Origin: Flavobacterium laiguense
GTDB taxonomy: Bacteria; Bacteroidota; Bacteroidia; Flavobacteriales; Flavobacteriaceae
Length of the DNA stretch: 64,000 nucleotides
Assembly (NCBI RefSeq): GCF_003097655.1
Contig: NZ_QCZH01000002.1
Location: forward strand, 124,001 to 188,000
Direction of reading: 5' to 3'
Shown here: positions 34,039 to 42,999 of the stretch, in pieces
Layout: the number at the start of each line of letters is the position of its first letter
Numbering within the stretch: position 1 is the stretch's first letter
Program-made: the position numbers and the translations under genes
The notes under the pieces: generated by a model
Told to the model about the DNA's origin: nothing
The model's input: the letters and a program-made list of their open reading frames with translations, nothing else
The model's database searches: none

Positions 34039-35457
34039 ATGTCAAAAATTCCAGACGAAGCTTTTAGAGATACCATAGGAACGATTGATAAAGAGGGGAA
34101 TAGAAAATATATTTATCCAAAAAAACCTTCTGGTAAATTTTATGACTATAGAAAGTGGGTCAGTTATTTTTTATTGATCATTCTGGTTGCCAATCCGTTT
34201 ATAAAAATAAATGGGAACCAATTCATGATGTTTAATGTGTTGGAACGCCGTTTTAATATATTTAGTTTTCCTTTTTGGCCACAAGATTTTTATCTTTTTG
34301 TAATCTTTATGATTATAGGAGTAGTGTTTGTGATCCTATTCACTGTGATTTTTGGGCGTATTTTTTGTGGGTGGATTTGTCCGCAAACTATCTTTTTAGA
34401 AATGGTTTTCCGTCGAATTGAATATTGGATAGAAGGAGATCGTGGAGCACAAATTCGCTTGGAAAAACAAGAATGGAACACAGAGAAAATCCGAAAAAAA
34501 GCCACAAAGTGGTTTGTCTTCCTTGTTATTTCTTTTCTAATAGCCAATGTGTTTTTAGCCTATCTTATCGGAAGTGATGAATTATTCAGATTAATTGAAA
34601 ACGGTCCTTTTGCCAATACAAGTACCTTTATTTCCTTATTGATTTTTACGAGTGTTTTTTATTTTGTCTTTGCCTGGTTTAGGGAGCAAGTCTGTATTAT
34701 TGCTTGCCCTTACGGAAGATTGCAAGGCGTTTTATTGGATAAAAAATCAATAAATGTGGCCTATGATTTTGTTCGTGGTGAGAAAGAAGTAGGAAGGGCC
34801 AAATTCAATAAGCAAGAAGACAGAGCAGCTTCAGGTAAAGGGGATTGTATTGATTGTAAGCAATGTGTACATGTTTGTCCTACAGGAATTGATATTCGTA
34901 ACGGAGTTCAACTGGAATGTGTGAATTGCACTGCTTGTATTGATGAATGTGATACTATAATGAAAAGCGTAGGATTGCCCTTGGGGCTTATTCGTTATGC
35001 TTCGGAAGATGAAATAGAAACCAAAGCCAAGTTTAAGTTCACTGCCAGGATGAAAGGCTACACCGCTATATTGGCTATATTAATTGGAGTGCTTTTTGGA
35101 TTATTGTTTTTAAGAACAGAAATCGAAACCACTATTTTTAGATTGCCAGGGCAGCTCTATCAACACAAAGGAGATAACATCAGTAATATTTATACTTTTA
35201 AAATTATCAATAAAACCAGCAATGATATTAATGATATTCATTTTAAATTGGTTGGAATTAAAGGAACTTTAAAAGTTGTAGGTATTCAGGATTTAAAAGT
35301 GCCGAAACAAGGAATGTCCAGCGGTACTATGTTTCTCGAAATTAATAAGTTTTTATTGGAAACCGATAAAACCAAGGTTGAAATTGATGTTTATGAAGGA
35401 AATAAAAAAATTGAAACTACTTATACGAATTTTCTAAGTCCAAGAAGTTTTGATTAG
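34039..35457 (+). CDS. ccoG: cbb3 oxidase accessory protein CcoG (RdxA/FixG), polyferredoxin
   Basis: A 472-residue inner-membrane iron-sulphur protein. About five helices occur in the first half and near 345-365. FGRIFCGWICPQTIFLEMVF and EQVCIIACPYGRLQGVLLD carry the conserved membrane-side cysteines. Two [4Fe-4S] motifs follow: CIDCKQCVHVCPTG and CVNCTACIDECD. A C-terminal periplasmic Ig-like domain (IYTFKIINKTSNDINDIHF) completes the family layout. CcoG reduces Cu(II) for delivery to the oxidase. The length is typical. Confidence 0.96.
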   Translation: MSKIPDEAFRDTIGTIDKEGNRKYIYPKKPSGKFYDYRKWVSYFLLIILVANPFIKINGNQFMMFNVLERRFNIFSFPFWPQDFYLFVIFMIIGVVFVILFTVIFGRIFCGWICPQTIFLEMVFRRIEYWIEGDRGAQIRLEKQEWNTEKIRKKATKWFVFLVISFLIANVFLAYLIGSDELFRLIENGPFANTSTFISLLIFTSVFYFVFAWFREQVCIIACPYGRLQGVLLDKKSINVAYDFVRGEKEVGRAKFNKQEDRAASGKGDCIDCKQCVHVCPTGIDIRNGVQLECVNCTACIDECDTIMKSVGLPLGLIRYASEDEIETKAKFKFTARMKGYTAILAILIGVLFGLLFLRTEIETTIFRLPGQLYQHKGDNISNIYTFKIINKTSNDINDIHFKLVGIKGTLKVVGIQDLKVPKQGMSSGTMFLEINKFLLETDKTKVEIDVYEGNKKIETTYTNFLSPRSFD

Positions 35458-35516
35458 TCTTTGTGTACTCAGTGAAGTATTCAGCAGTTAAATAAAATAT
35501 ACTAAAAAAAATAAAA

Positions 35517-35966
35517 ATGAAAATTAATTGGGGAACTTCTATCGTAATTGCTTTTGCGTTGTTTATGAGCTTTATATTATATTTTGTTCTAAAAGTGCAA
35601 TCGGACAGTAAGTATGATAATGAATTAGTGGTTGAAGAATATTACAAGCATGATGTTCATTTTCAAGATGAAATGGCACGCATTCAAAATGCACATGATT
35701 TAAAAGCAAAGCCAGTTATTACAATTGATGCCAATGGAATCAATATTGTTTTTCCTGCTGATTTTATACCAAATGACGTTAAAGGGATAGTTGCTCTTTA
35801 TCGACCATCTAATAAAAAATTCGATTTTCAAGTCCCAATTTCATTATCCAATTCCAGTATGTCTATTCCTAAATCAAAACTTATTGGAGGGGTTTGGGAT
35901 GTCAATATGGAATGGCAATATAATGGAAAGCTCTATTTGACCAAAGAAGAGATTTACGTAAAATAA
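35517..35966 (+). CDS. ccoH: FixH family protein (CcoH)
   Basis: A 149-residue protein with one N-terminal membrane helix (WGTSIVIAFALFMSFILYFV) and a periplasmic beta-rich domain. LVVEEYYKHDVHFQDEMARI matches the conserved YY-x8-Q segment of FixH, and GVWDVNMEWQYNGKLYL is the typical end. CcoH assists late assembly of cbb3 oxidase. It follows ccoG with a 59-base gap, the standard order. Conservation in this family is low, so the neighbourhood adds weight. Confidence 0.9.
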   Translation: MKINWGTSIVIAFALFMSFILYFVLKVQSDSKYDNELVVEEYYKHDVHFQDEMARIQNAHDLKAKPVITIDANGINIVFPADFIPNDVKGIVALYRPSNKKFDFQVPISLSNSSMSIPKSKLIGGVWDVNMEWQYNGKLYLTKEEIYVK

Positions 35967-36116
35967 AAAGAAATTAGAGTAGAGAGAATAGAATTAAGAG
36001 TATAGATGAAAAAAAAGATAGAATTGGTTTTATTACAAAATCCTATATTCTGTGTTCTATCATCTTTATTCTAAAATCTGCATTCTAAAATCTAAATTCT
36101 GCAATCTAAAATCCCC
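35967..36116. repeat. Word-like repetitive intergenic DNA
   Basis: The gap contains runs such as CTAAAATCTGCATTCTAAAA and TCTAAATTCTGCAATCTAAA, the same vocabulary found near 18900 and 52000. No frame or terminator-like stem is clear. Confidence 0.5.
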
Positions 36117-36818
36117 ATGCTTTATACAGCCTTTTTATTCGGTTTAATCAGTAGTTTTCACTGCATAGGAATGTGTGGTCCTATTGCTATGATGTTGCCT
36201 GTAGAACGAAATAATCCTGCAAAAAAAACAACTCAAATTTTTACTTATCATTTGGGACGATTAACGGCTTACGGGAGCATTGGATTGTTATTTGGGTTGT
36301 TGGGAAAAGGTCTTTTTTTGGCTGGTATTCAACAGCAAATGTCTGTTATTATTGGCGTTGCAATGATTGTAGTGATTTTAATACCCGAGAAAGTTTTTGC
36401 TCAATATAATTTTTCGAAACCGGTTTTTAGATGGATTTCAAAAATGAAGCAAACTCTAGGCAGTCATTTTAAAAATAAAAGCTTTAAATCCTTGTTTATT
36501 ATAGGGTTGCTCAATGGTTTTCTGCCTTGTGGGATGGTTTATGTTGCCTTGTTTGGCGCTATTGCCATGCAAAGTGCTGGCTTTGGAGTTTTATATATGC
36601 TGTTATTTGGACTAGGAACGGTGCCTTTGATGAGCGCCGTGGTTTATGTCAATTCCTTTTTGTCAGTTCCTATTCGGAATAAGATTCAAAAAGTAATTCC
36701 TTATGTTGGTGTATTAATTGGGGTGCTGTTTATTTTAAGAGGTTTAGGCCTCGGAATACCCTATGTTTCTCCTTCTAATATGAGTTTATTTATACAAGAA
36801 AAAGCCAATTGTCACTAA
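36117..36818 (+). CDS. SafE/TauE-like membrane protein of the cco locus
   Basis: A 233-residue protein with about six membrane helices. The N-terminal motif SSFHCIGMCGPIAMM (H15, C16, C20) and LLNGFLPCGMVYVALFGAIA suit a metal-handling member of the sulfite exporter TauE/SafE group, often found beside cbb3 oxidase genes and copper ATPases. A role in copper supply or oxidase assembly is inferred from the conserved His/Cys and the location; the transported species is unknown. The stop codon lies inside the terminator hairpin. Confidence 0.85.
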   Translation: MLYTAFLFGLISSFHCIGMCGPIAMMLPVERNNPAKKTTQIFTYHLGRLTAYGSIGLLFGLLGKGLFLAGIQQQMSVIIGVAMIVVILIPEKVFAQYNFSKPVFRWISKMKQTLGSHFKNKSFKSLFIIGLLNGFLPCGMVYVALFGAIAMQSAGFGVLYMLLFGLGTVPLMSAVVYVNSFLSVPIRNKIQKVIPYVGVLIGVLFILRGLGLGIPYVSPSNMSLFIQEKANCH

Positions 36819-36830
36819 TTGGCTTTTTTT
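36799..36830 (+). terminator. Terminator at the end of the cco locus
   Basis: AAAAAGCCAATT (36799-36810) pairs with 36817-36828 (AATTGGCTTTTT) around a 6-base loop, then a T-run. The stem includes the last codons of the SafE-like gene. Confidence 0.9.
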
Positions 36831-36915
36831 ATAGGGTATCGTTGCTAACCTAGTAATGCTGAAATTAAAATTGTAATCTACTCTGTCTTAGATACTCAGA
36901 ATCTTAGTTGCTTAT

Positions 36916-38280
36916 TTAAATGGTCATTGAGAATAAAGCAGTTTCTGGTGCTTTTCTTTTTAATCGTAAATCGAATGCCATGCAAATATTGCGAACATAA
37001 GGCTTTCCTTCTTCGGTAACTTGAATTTTATTTTCACCTATAATCAATAAACCATCCTTTTCCATTTCTTTAAGTTGAATTAGAATTTCAGGTATTTCAG
37101 TAAAATAATTGGCAGAATCCTCCCAACTGGTTTCAAATTGACACATTAAATTCAAGATGTGTTTTCTAATTAGCAGATCTTCGGTAGATAATAAATGTCC
37201 TCTATAGACTGGTAATTTATCCCATTCCAATAATTGATAATAATCTTCTAGATTTTTAACGTTTTGGGCAAAACTGTACCAACTGTCACTGATTGCCGAA
37301 ACCCCTAATCCAATCATCAACTGGGTTTTAGAGGAACTGTATCCCATGAAATTCCTATGCAAGGTTTTGTTCTCAAAAGAATGGTATAGACTGTCTTTTT
37401 TTAAAGCAAAATGATCCATGCCTATTTCATGATATTCATTTTCAAACAGCAATTCTTTTCCTATTTCGTATAGTTTTCTTTTTTCATCGTCTTTAGGGAT
37501 GTCTTCATCATTAAATCCACGTTGTCCATTTCCTTTTATCCAAGGCACATGGGCATAACTATAAAATGCCAATCGATCAGGTTGTAGTGAGTTTGTTTTT
37601 TCTATGGTATCTACCACATCTTCAATTTCTTGAAAGGGTAACCCGAAAATAATATCATGTCCCACTGAAGTATAGCCTATTTCTTTTGCCCAAAAAGTAA
37701 CTTTTGCTACATTGTGAAAAGGTTGAATTCTATGAATTGCTTTTTGTACTTTCTCTGAATAATCTTGAACACCAAAACTGACTCTTCTAAAACCTAAATC
37801 GTATAATTTTTGCAAATGGGCATAGGTCGTATTATTAGGATGGCCTTCAAAACTAAATTCGTAACCCTCTGCTTTTTCGGCATGAGAAAAAATACCATTA
37901 ATAAGGTCTTCTAAGTTTTGAACAGAGAAAAAAGTGGGCGTACCACCACCTAAATGAATTTCTTTAATTTTTGGTTTTTCACCAAGTAGATTACAATACA
38001 AAGTCCATTCTTTTAAAACGGCTTCTATATATGGGTTTTCAACCCCATGATTTTTTGTTATACGTTTGTTGCATCCACAAAATGTGCATAAACTTTCACA
38101 AAAGGGGAGGTGTATATAAAGGCTGATACCTTCTTTTACGTTGCTTTCAAGAAATGACTTTTTGAGGGTCTCTATCCAAATTTGATTTGTAAACCCAGAT
38201 TCATCCCAATAAGGTACCGTTGGATAGCTAGTGTATCTTGGGCCAGGAACATTGTATTTTTGAATCAGTGAGTTTTTCAT
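36916..38280 (-). CDS. hemN: Oxygen-independent coproporphyrinogen III oxidase
   Basis: A 454-residue cytoplasmic radical-SAM enzyme that decarboxylates coproporphyrinogen III without oxygen. NVPGPRYTSYPTVPYW is the HemN N-terminal arm. The radical-SAM cluster site is C61-x3-C65-x2-C68 followed by C70 (FCESLCTFCGC). HLGGGTPTFF and SFGVQDYSEKVQKAIHRIQ are also typical, and the C-terminal HemN domain is present. The length matches E. coli HemN. It lies convergent with the cco genes, with its own FNR-type operator, so heme supply seems co-regulated with the oxidase. Confidence 0.96.
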   Translation of the reverse strand: MKNSLIQKYNVPGPRYTSYPTVPYWDESGFTNQIWIETLKKSFLESNVKEGISLYIHLPFCESLCTFCGCNKRITKNHGVENPYIEAVLKEWTLYCNLLGEKPKIKEIHLGGGTPTFFSVQNLEDLINGIFSHAEKAEGYEFSFEGHPNNTTYAHLQKLYDLGFRRVSFGVQDYSEKVQKAIHRIQPFHNVAKVTFWAKEIGYTSVGHDIIFGLPFQEIEDVVDTIEKTNSLQPDRLAFYSYAHVPWIKGNGQRGFNDEDIPKDDEKRKLYEIGKELLFENEYHEIGMDHFALKKDSLYHSFENKTLHRNFMGYSSSKTQLMIGLGVSAISDSWYSFAQNVKNLEDYYQLLEWDKLPVYRGHLLSTEDLLIRKHILNLMCQFETSWEDSANYFTEIPEILIQLKEMEKDGLLIIGENKIQVTEEGKPYVRNICMAFDLRLKRKAPETALFSMTI

Positions 38281-38301
38281 AATTTGAATGTTTTATAGAG
38301 A

Positions 38302-38309
38302 CAAATTTA
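38302..38309 (-). promoter_or_regulatory. Predicted -7 element of hemN
   Basis: On the minus strand TAAATTTG matches TAnnTTTG exactly. The operator centre is 29.5 bases upstream of its first base, the same distance as at ccoS. Confidence 0.6.
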
Positions 38310-38332
38310 GTGTGACATTTTAGGAATTAAAA

Positions 38333-38344
38333 TGATATTTATCA
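38333..38344. promoter_or_regulatory. FNR/CRP-type operator upstream of hemN
   Basis: Read on the minus strand the site is TGATAAATATCA, identical to the operator in the fnr-like/ccoI gap. It lies 53 bases upstream of the hemN start. Confidence 0.82.
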
Positions 38345-38364
38345 TATCGGGATAATTTATATAA

Positions 38365-38400
38365 AAAAAACCTCGAACTACAAATAGCACGAGGTTTTTT
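38365..38400 (-). terminator. Rho-independent terminator of the DUF349 gene
   Basis: An 11-base-pair perfect stem: 38365-38375 (AAAAAACCTCG) with 38390-38400 (CGAGGTTTTTT), loop 14 bases. The A-run on the left becomes the U-tract for the minus-strand DUF349 transcript. Confidence 0.88.
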
Positions 38401-38419
38401 TAATTAAACAGGTAGAAAC

Positions 38420-40432
38420 TTATCCTTGGTTCATATTTCTTAATTGTTTTAGTTTTTCTTTCCAAACATCAAGGCTTTCTTTGTGGATAGCGATGTTTTT
38501 TCTAACTTCTAAAACTATTGAATTTTCTTTTTTGGCATTTTTTGTATTAGTAAAGAATTGAATGTTATTCTCTAATTGAAATATTTCATTCTGCACCTCT
38601 TCAATCTTACGCATTAAGAAAATCTTCTCATTATCTAGTTTTCTAGTGTCGTTGCTTTCAGATAAATGATCCATTCTGTTGGCGAAACGCATCATTTCGG
38701 TGTCTTTTTTGCTCAAGCTTAATTTTTCAAACAAAGCATCAAGAATCTTGTTGAATTTTCCTTCGATATGTCGTCTTGGGAAAGGAACTTTACCAAAGCT
38801 TTTCCAAGTTTCGATATGCAATTTGATGGCATCCAAATCAGTTTTGTGATCACCTGTCAATTGAAACTCTCTTAAAGTTTCCAAGTAGGCTTTCTTTTTG
38901 TCAAAAGCTTCTACTTCTTCAACATTTTCTTCATTTTTTTGCTCTTTTAATTTGTCAAAATAATGATTGCAAGCTTCTCTAAATTCGTTCCAGATTTTAT
39001 CTGAATATTTTCTAGGAACATGACCTATTTGTTTCCACTCTTCTTGAATTTGCTTCATGATTGGAGTAGTTGCAGAAAAATCAACGCTTTCCTGTAGTTC
39101 TTTCGCTTTATTTACAAGTGCTATTTTTTTATTTAGATTTTCGTTTTGGTCTTTTTTAATGTCTTTATAAAATGAATTTTTAAAAGTATTAAAATTTCTA
39201 ACGGCCGTTTTAAAAGCTAACCAAGTATCCTCATTTACATCCGATGGAACTTTTCCTGCAGAGAAAAAAGCGGTACGTAAAGCTTCTACTTTTTCAATTT
39301 GGGCAAGCCATTGCGAATGCGAATTTACTTTTTCGGTAGCCAAAACTTCAATTGCAGCAATGATCTCTTTTTTCTTGTTTAAATTTTCAAGCTCAGTTCC
39401 TCTTTGGTTTTCAAACAACACTTCACGCTTATCATGCATTTTTTTTGTTAGCTCGCTAAATTGGTTCCAAATTGCATCGCGATGCTCTCTTGAAACAGGT
39501 CCAATTTCCTCTTTCCAGATTCGGTGTAAATCTTGTAATTCTCTAAAAGCTTTATTGATATCAACCTCGTTTACCAATTCTTGCACACGAGCGATAATTT
39601 TTTGTTTTTGCTCTAAATTGTGCTTGAAATCAATGTCTCTGGCTTCTCTGTCAAGATGCAAATAGTCATAAAAATTCTCAACATGAAAATGGAAATTATT
39701 CCAAACGTGATTGTATTTATCTTTTGGAATAGAACCCGCATTTTTCCAACGTTCCCTTAATTCATTAAAATGTTTTAAGGTGTCTTTGATGTTTGCTTGT
39801 GGGTTGATTAACTCTTTTAACTCTTCAACAATAGCCAATCGTACCTCTAAGTTTGATTTCAAATTGGTTTGTAAACTCTTGAAATGAGTATTTTTGTTGT
39901 CTCTATAAAGGGTATAGTATTGATCAAACTTTGTTTTTAGAGGAGAATGGTATTGAAATTCTTCGTTTGGATCTTGATTTTCCTGATTGAATTCTTCTTT
40001 TTTCTCTTCTATAAGGTGATTGTATTTTGCTAAAAATGCTTTTTTGATTTCTTCAACATGTTCCTTTACAGACATTACTTTTTCGTTTGTAGCCAAATTC
40101 TTCAATTCTTCTACAAGGGTATCCATCGGTAATGCTTCGTAATCCAACATCGGAATGTCATGACGTTCTTTCAGCGTTTCATCTTCACTTTCTTCAGCAT
40201 TTGAATCTGCAATGGCATCAATAACGTTTTGATTTTCGTTTGCCTCAACTTCATTCGAAAGCACTGGTTCAGAAACAGGGTTCACCGTATTTTCTTCTGC
40301 TGCAGCATCACTGATTTCAGTTTCGGCTACTATAGTCGTTTCCGATTGAATTGTTTCTTGCAATTCATTGACTGTTCTTCCGTCTGTCTGATTTTCGTGA
40401 AGAGACAGGTTATCGTTCTTTTCTTCTAACAT
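38420..40432 (-). CDS. DUF349 repeat protein
   Basis: A 670-residue soluble, highly charged, mostly alpha-helical protein. Residues 1 to about 105 are acidic and probably disordered. After that come about five DUF349 units, recognised by the recurring pattern of Leu-rich helix, W, then GxVP/IP, then W-x-F (RERWKNAGSIPKDKYNHVWN; EEWKQIGHVPRKYSDKIWNE; IETWKSFGKVPFPRRHIEGK). A coiled-coil C-terminus follows (MRKIEEVQNEIFQLENNIQF). The function is unknown. It lies beside the CRISPR array but reads away from it. Confidence 0.9.
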   Translation of the reverse strand: MLEEKNDNLSLHENQTDGRTVNELQETIQSETTIVAETEISDAAAEENTVNPVSEPVLSNEVEANENQNVIDAIADSNAEESEDETLKERHDIPMLDYEALPMDTLVEELKNLATNEKVMSVKEHVEEIKKAFLAKYNHLIEEKKEEFNQENQDPNEEFQYHSPLKTKFDQYYTLYRDNKNTHFKSLQTNLKSNLEVRLAIVEELKELINPQANIKDTLKHFNELRERWKNAGSIPKDKYNHVWNNFHFHVENFYDYLHLDREARDIDFKHNLEQKQKIIARVQELVNEVDINKAFRELQDLHRIWKEEIGPVSREHRDAIWNQFSELTKKMHDKREVLFENQRGTELENLNKKKEIIAAIEVLATEKVNSHSQWLAQIEKVEALRTAFFSAGKVPSDVNEDTWLAFKTAVRNFNTFKNSFYKDIKKDQNENLNKKIALVNKAKELQESVDFSATTPIMKQIQEEWKQIGHVPRKYSDKIWNEFREACNHYFDKLKEQKNEENVEEVEAFDKKKAYLETLREFQLTGDHKTDLDAIKLHIETWKSFGKVPFPRRHIEGKFNKILDALFEKLSLSKKDTEMMRFANRMDHLSESNDTRKLDNEKIFLMRKIEEVQNEIFQLENNIQFFTNTKNAKKENSIVLEVRKNIAIHKESLDVWKEKLKQLRNMNQG

Positions 40433-40668
40433 TTTGTGAATGTTTAAGGTTTCTATTTATTGAATGCGAAAGATAGTGAAGGTGTGTCAAAATTCAAAAT
40501 AAATCCTTTATTTATAGTTAGATTGTGTCTAAAATTCTTGTTTTTAGCTAGGGATTTTAATTGTGGATGTCTTTTTGGGATAAATGTGATCAGTTTTTTG
40601 AGAAAATGGAGTGGTGTATATCGAGTGAAAATAGGTAACTGTGATAACAACAAAAAAATGCTGTCCGT
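40433..40668. other. Gap between DUF349 gene and CRISPR array
   Basis: A 236-base AT-rich stretch with no gene I can support. It should hold the promoter of the minus-strand DUF349 gene. It also borders the first CRISPR repeat, but no convincing leader signals are visible; the repeat variants suggest this is the old end of the array. Confidence 0.5.
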
Positions 40669-42535
40669 GCTGTGAATTGCTTTCAAAATTGTATTTTAGC
40701 TTATAATTCCCAACTAAATAAATAAATATGAAACAATCAGCTTTGTTGTGAATTGCTTTCAAAATTGTATTTTAGCTTATAATTCCCAACAAAGAAAAGC
40801 AGCGGATCTATACGCAGGTAGTTGTGAATTGCTTTCAAAATTGTATTTTAGCTTATAATTCCCAACTAGAGCCATTTAGAGAAACAGCCAGCTCACGTTG
40901 TGAATTGCTTTCAAAATTGTATTTTAGCTTATAATTCCCAACGCGTCTTCAATAGCTAAATCTAACGCGGCTGTTGTGAATTGCTTTCAAAATTGTATTT
41001 TAGCTTATAATTCCCAATACTTGCTTGACGTCGTTGTGCCTCCCCATGGTTGTGAATTGCTTTCAAAATTGTATTTTAGCTTATAATTCCCAATAGATAT
41101 AAACACGATTGATAAGGAATATTCGTTGTGAATTGCTTTCAAAATTGTATTTTAGCTTATAATTCCCAATAACGTATTCTTTGCACGTGGCAATGTCTTT
41201 GTTGTGAATTGCTTTCAAAATTGTATTTTAGCTTATAATTCCCAATCTTCCACAAAATTACCGCGATCAATATCTTGTTGTGAATTGCTTTCAAAATTGT
41301 ATTTTAGCTTATAATTCCCAATCCTCTATAGCTATTTTAACCCCGACCGCCAGTTGTGAATTGCTTTCAAAATTGTATTTTAGCTTATAATTCCCAATTG
41401 AATGCTTTTACAAATGAAAAGCCTACTAGTTGTGAATTGCTTTCAAAATTGTATTTTAGCTTATAATTCCCAATTCCTGTTTCGTCTTTATCTATCCATT
41501 TATGTTGTGAATTGCTTTCAAAATTGTATTTTAGCTTATAATTCCCAATATGTTAAGTGGTATGCTGATAACAGTGGTTGTTGTGAATTGCTTTCAAAAT
41601 TGTATTTTAGCTTATAATTCCCAATCTTGTTTTTGTGTAGTTGGCACCATTATATGTTGTGAATTGCTTTCAAAATTGTATTTTAGCTTATAATTCCCAA
41701 TAATGTTTTATTTATTTAGTTAACAAATATAGTTGTGAATTGCTTTCAAAATTGTATTTTAGCTTATAATTCCCAATCAAACTAAACAAGGCGCGAACCG
41801 ATGCCAGTTGTGAATTGCTTTCAAAATTGTATTTTAGCTTATAATTCCCAATCATGTGTTTTCATCAATGCCCAAAAAAACAGTTGTGAATTGCTTTCAA
41901 AATTGTATTTTAGCTTATAATTCCCAATAATAGTTCTTCTTATCAAGCATCCACATAGTTGTGAATTGCTTTCAAAATTGTATTTTAGCTTATAATTCCC
42001 AATATGGATTTGGCAGATGGAGACACCGAGTATGTTGTGAATTGCTTTCAAAATTGTATTTTAGCTTATAATTCCCAATTTCCAAAAGGATGAAATAGAA
42101 ACAATTTAAGTTGTGAATTGCTTTCAAAATTGTATTTTAGCTTATAATTCCCAATACTTTAGATCATTACTTGGAGTTGAAAAGTGTTGTGAATTGCTTT
42201 CAAAATTGTATTTTAGCTTATAATTCCCAATAATTCCAATTGATACGTCGATTGATATAAAGTTGTGAATTGCTTTCAAAATTGTATTTTAGCTTATAAT
42301 TCCCAATAGCAAAGAAAAGTAAGTCAAGACTTTAACAGTTGTGAATTGCTTTCAAAATTGTATTTTAGCTTATAATTCCCAATTGAAGATTTTAGAGAGT
42401 GTAGGAATTTAATGTTGTGAATTGCTTTCAAAATTGTATTTTAGCTTATAATTCCCAATCTAGGACAGATGCGAAAATAGCGAGTCAATGTTGTGAATTG
42501 CTTTCAAAATTGTATTTTAGCTTATAATTCCCAAT
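40669..42535 (+). CRISPR. Type II-C CRISPR array, 25 repeats of 46 bases and 24 spacers
   Basis: Repeats start at 40669 and every 75-76 bases to 42490. Spacers are 30 bases, except three of 29 (those before the repeats starting 41504, 41807 and 41958). The repeat begins GTTGTGAATTGCTTTCAAAA and ends TTATAATTCCCAAY. Repeats 1-4 end in C and repeats 5-25 in T. Repeat 1 alone has GC for GT at its first two bases. The plus strand is the crRNA sense strand: the repeat's 5' part is complementary to the tracrRNA anti-repeat at 49542-49564. Each repeat holds TATTTTAG and TATAAT, possible internal promoter elements as known for Neisseria II-C arrays. Confidence 0.99.
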
Positions 42536-42651
42536 ATACCGCGAGTTAATCGTTTGATATGTTGGTAGTTATAGGTTTATTTTGAAATTAAAAAAGAGTT
42601 GAGTTTGTGTACTGAGGTACACGTAGTTGTACTTTTTTAGAATTCTGTTTT
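42536..42651. promoter_or_regulatory. Array-cas2 gap: candidate leader with overlapping hairpins
   Basis: The 116-base AT-rich stretch between the last repeat and the cas2 stop contains GTGTAC-TGAG-GTACAC (42607-42622), a perfect 6-bp hairpin. An alternative stem, GTACA (42617-42621) with TGTAC (42628-42632), is followed by six T residues; it is terminator-like for plus-strand pre-crRNA. The variant pattern in the array points to this side as the place of new spacer insertion. Confidence 0.5.
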
Positions 42652-42999
42652 TTAGAAAAGCTCTAATTGTTGTGAAGGTTTATCCGGTTCTACAGGTTTT
42701 TTTCCATAAAAAAGTTCCATCATCCCAAATTGTTTATCGGTTATTTGCATTACCCCAATTTTGCCGTGTTCAGGTAAATTATTCCTAATTCTTTTGGTGT
42801 GTACTTCGGAGTTTTCTCTACTGGCACAAAACCGCATATAGATCGAAAATTGGAACATAGAAAAACCATCGTCCAATAATTTCTTGCGAAATCCACTGGC
42901 AATTTTACGCTCTTTCCGTGTTTCGGTGGGCAGATCAAAAAAGACTAATATCCACAAACTTCTATATTGGTTTAAACGGGTGTAATGTTCGTCATACAT
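42652..42999 (-). CDS. cas2: CRISPR-associated endoribonuclease Cas2
   Basis: A 115-residue ferredoxin-fold protein that, with Cas1, integrates new spacers. The first strand SLWILVFFDLPTETRKER carries the conserved Asp (D22), and FQFSIYMRFC is the second typical strand. The start is set at the ATG at 42999, giving the familiar 8-base overlap with cas1. The longer frame to 43035 would place 36 more bases inside cas1 and adds residues before the conserved region. It lies next to the array, last in the cas operon. Confidence 0.95.
   Translation of the reverse strand: MYDEHYTRLNQYRSLWILVFFDLPTETRKERKIASGFRKKLLDDGFSMFQFSIYMRFCASRENSEVHTKRIRNNLPEHGKIGVMQITDKQFGMMELFYGKKPVEPDKPSQQLELF

Noticed and set aside
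38420..40432. DUF349 gene as a CRISPR accessory gene
   Set aside because: It is transcribed away from the array, has its own terminator, and the family is widespread in Bacteroidota without CRISPR as far as I know.
41402..42051. Open frames running through the CRISPR array on both strands (for example 41402-41617 plus, 41839-42051 minus)
   Set aside because: They consist of translated repeat units and spacers; periodic repeated peptides show they are artefacts of the array.
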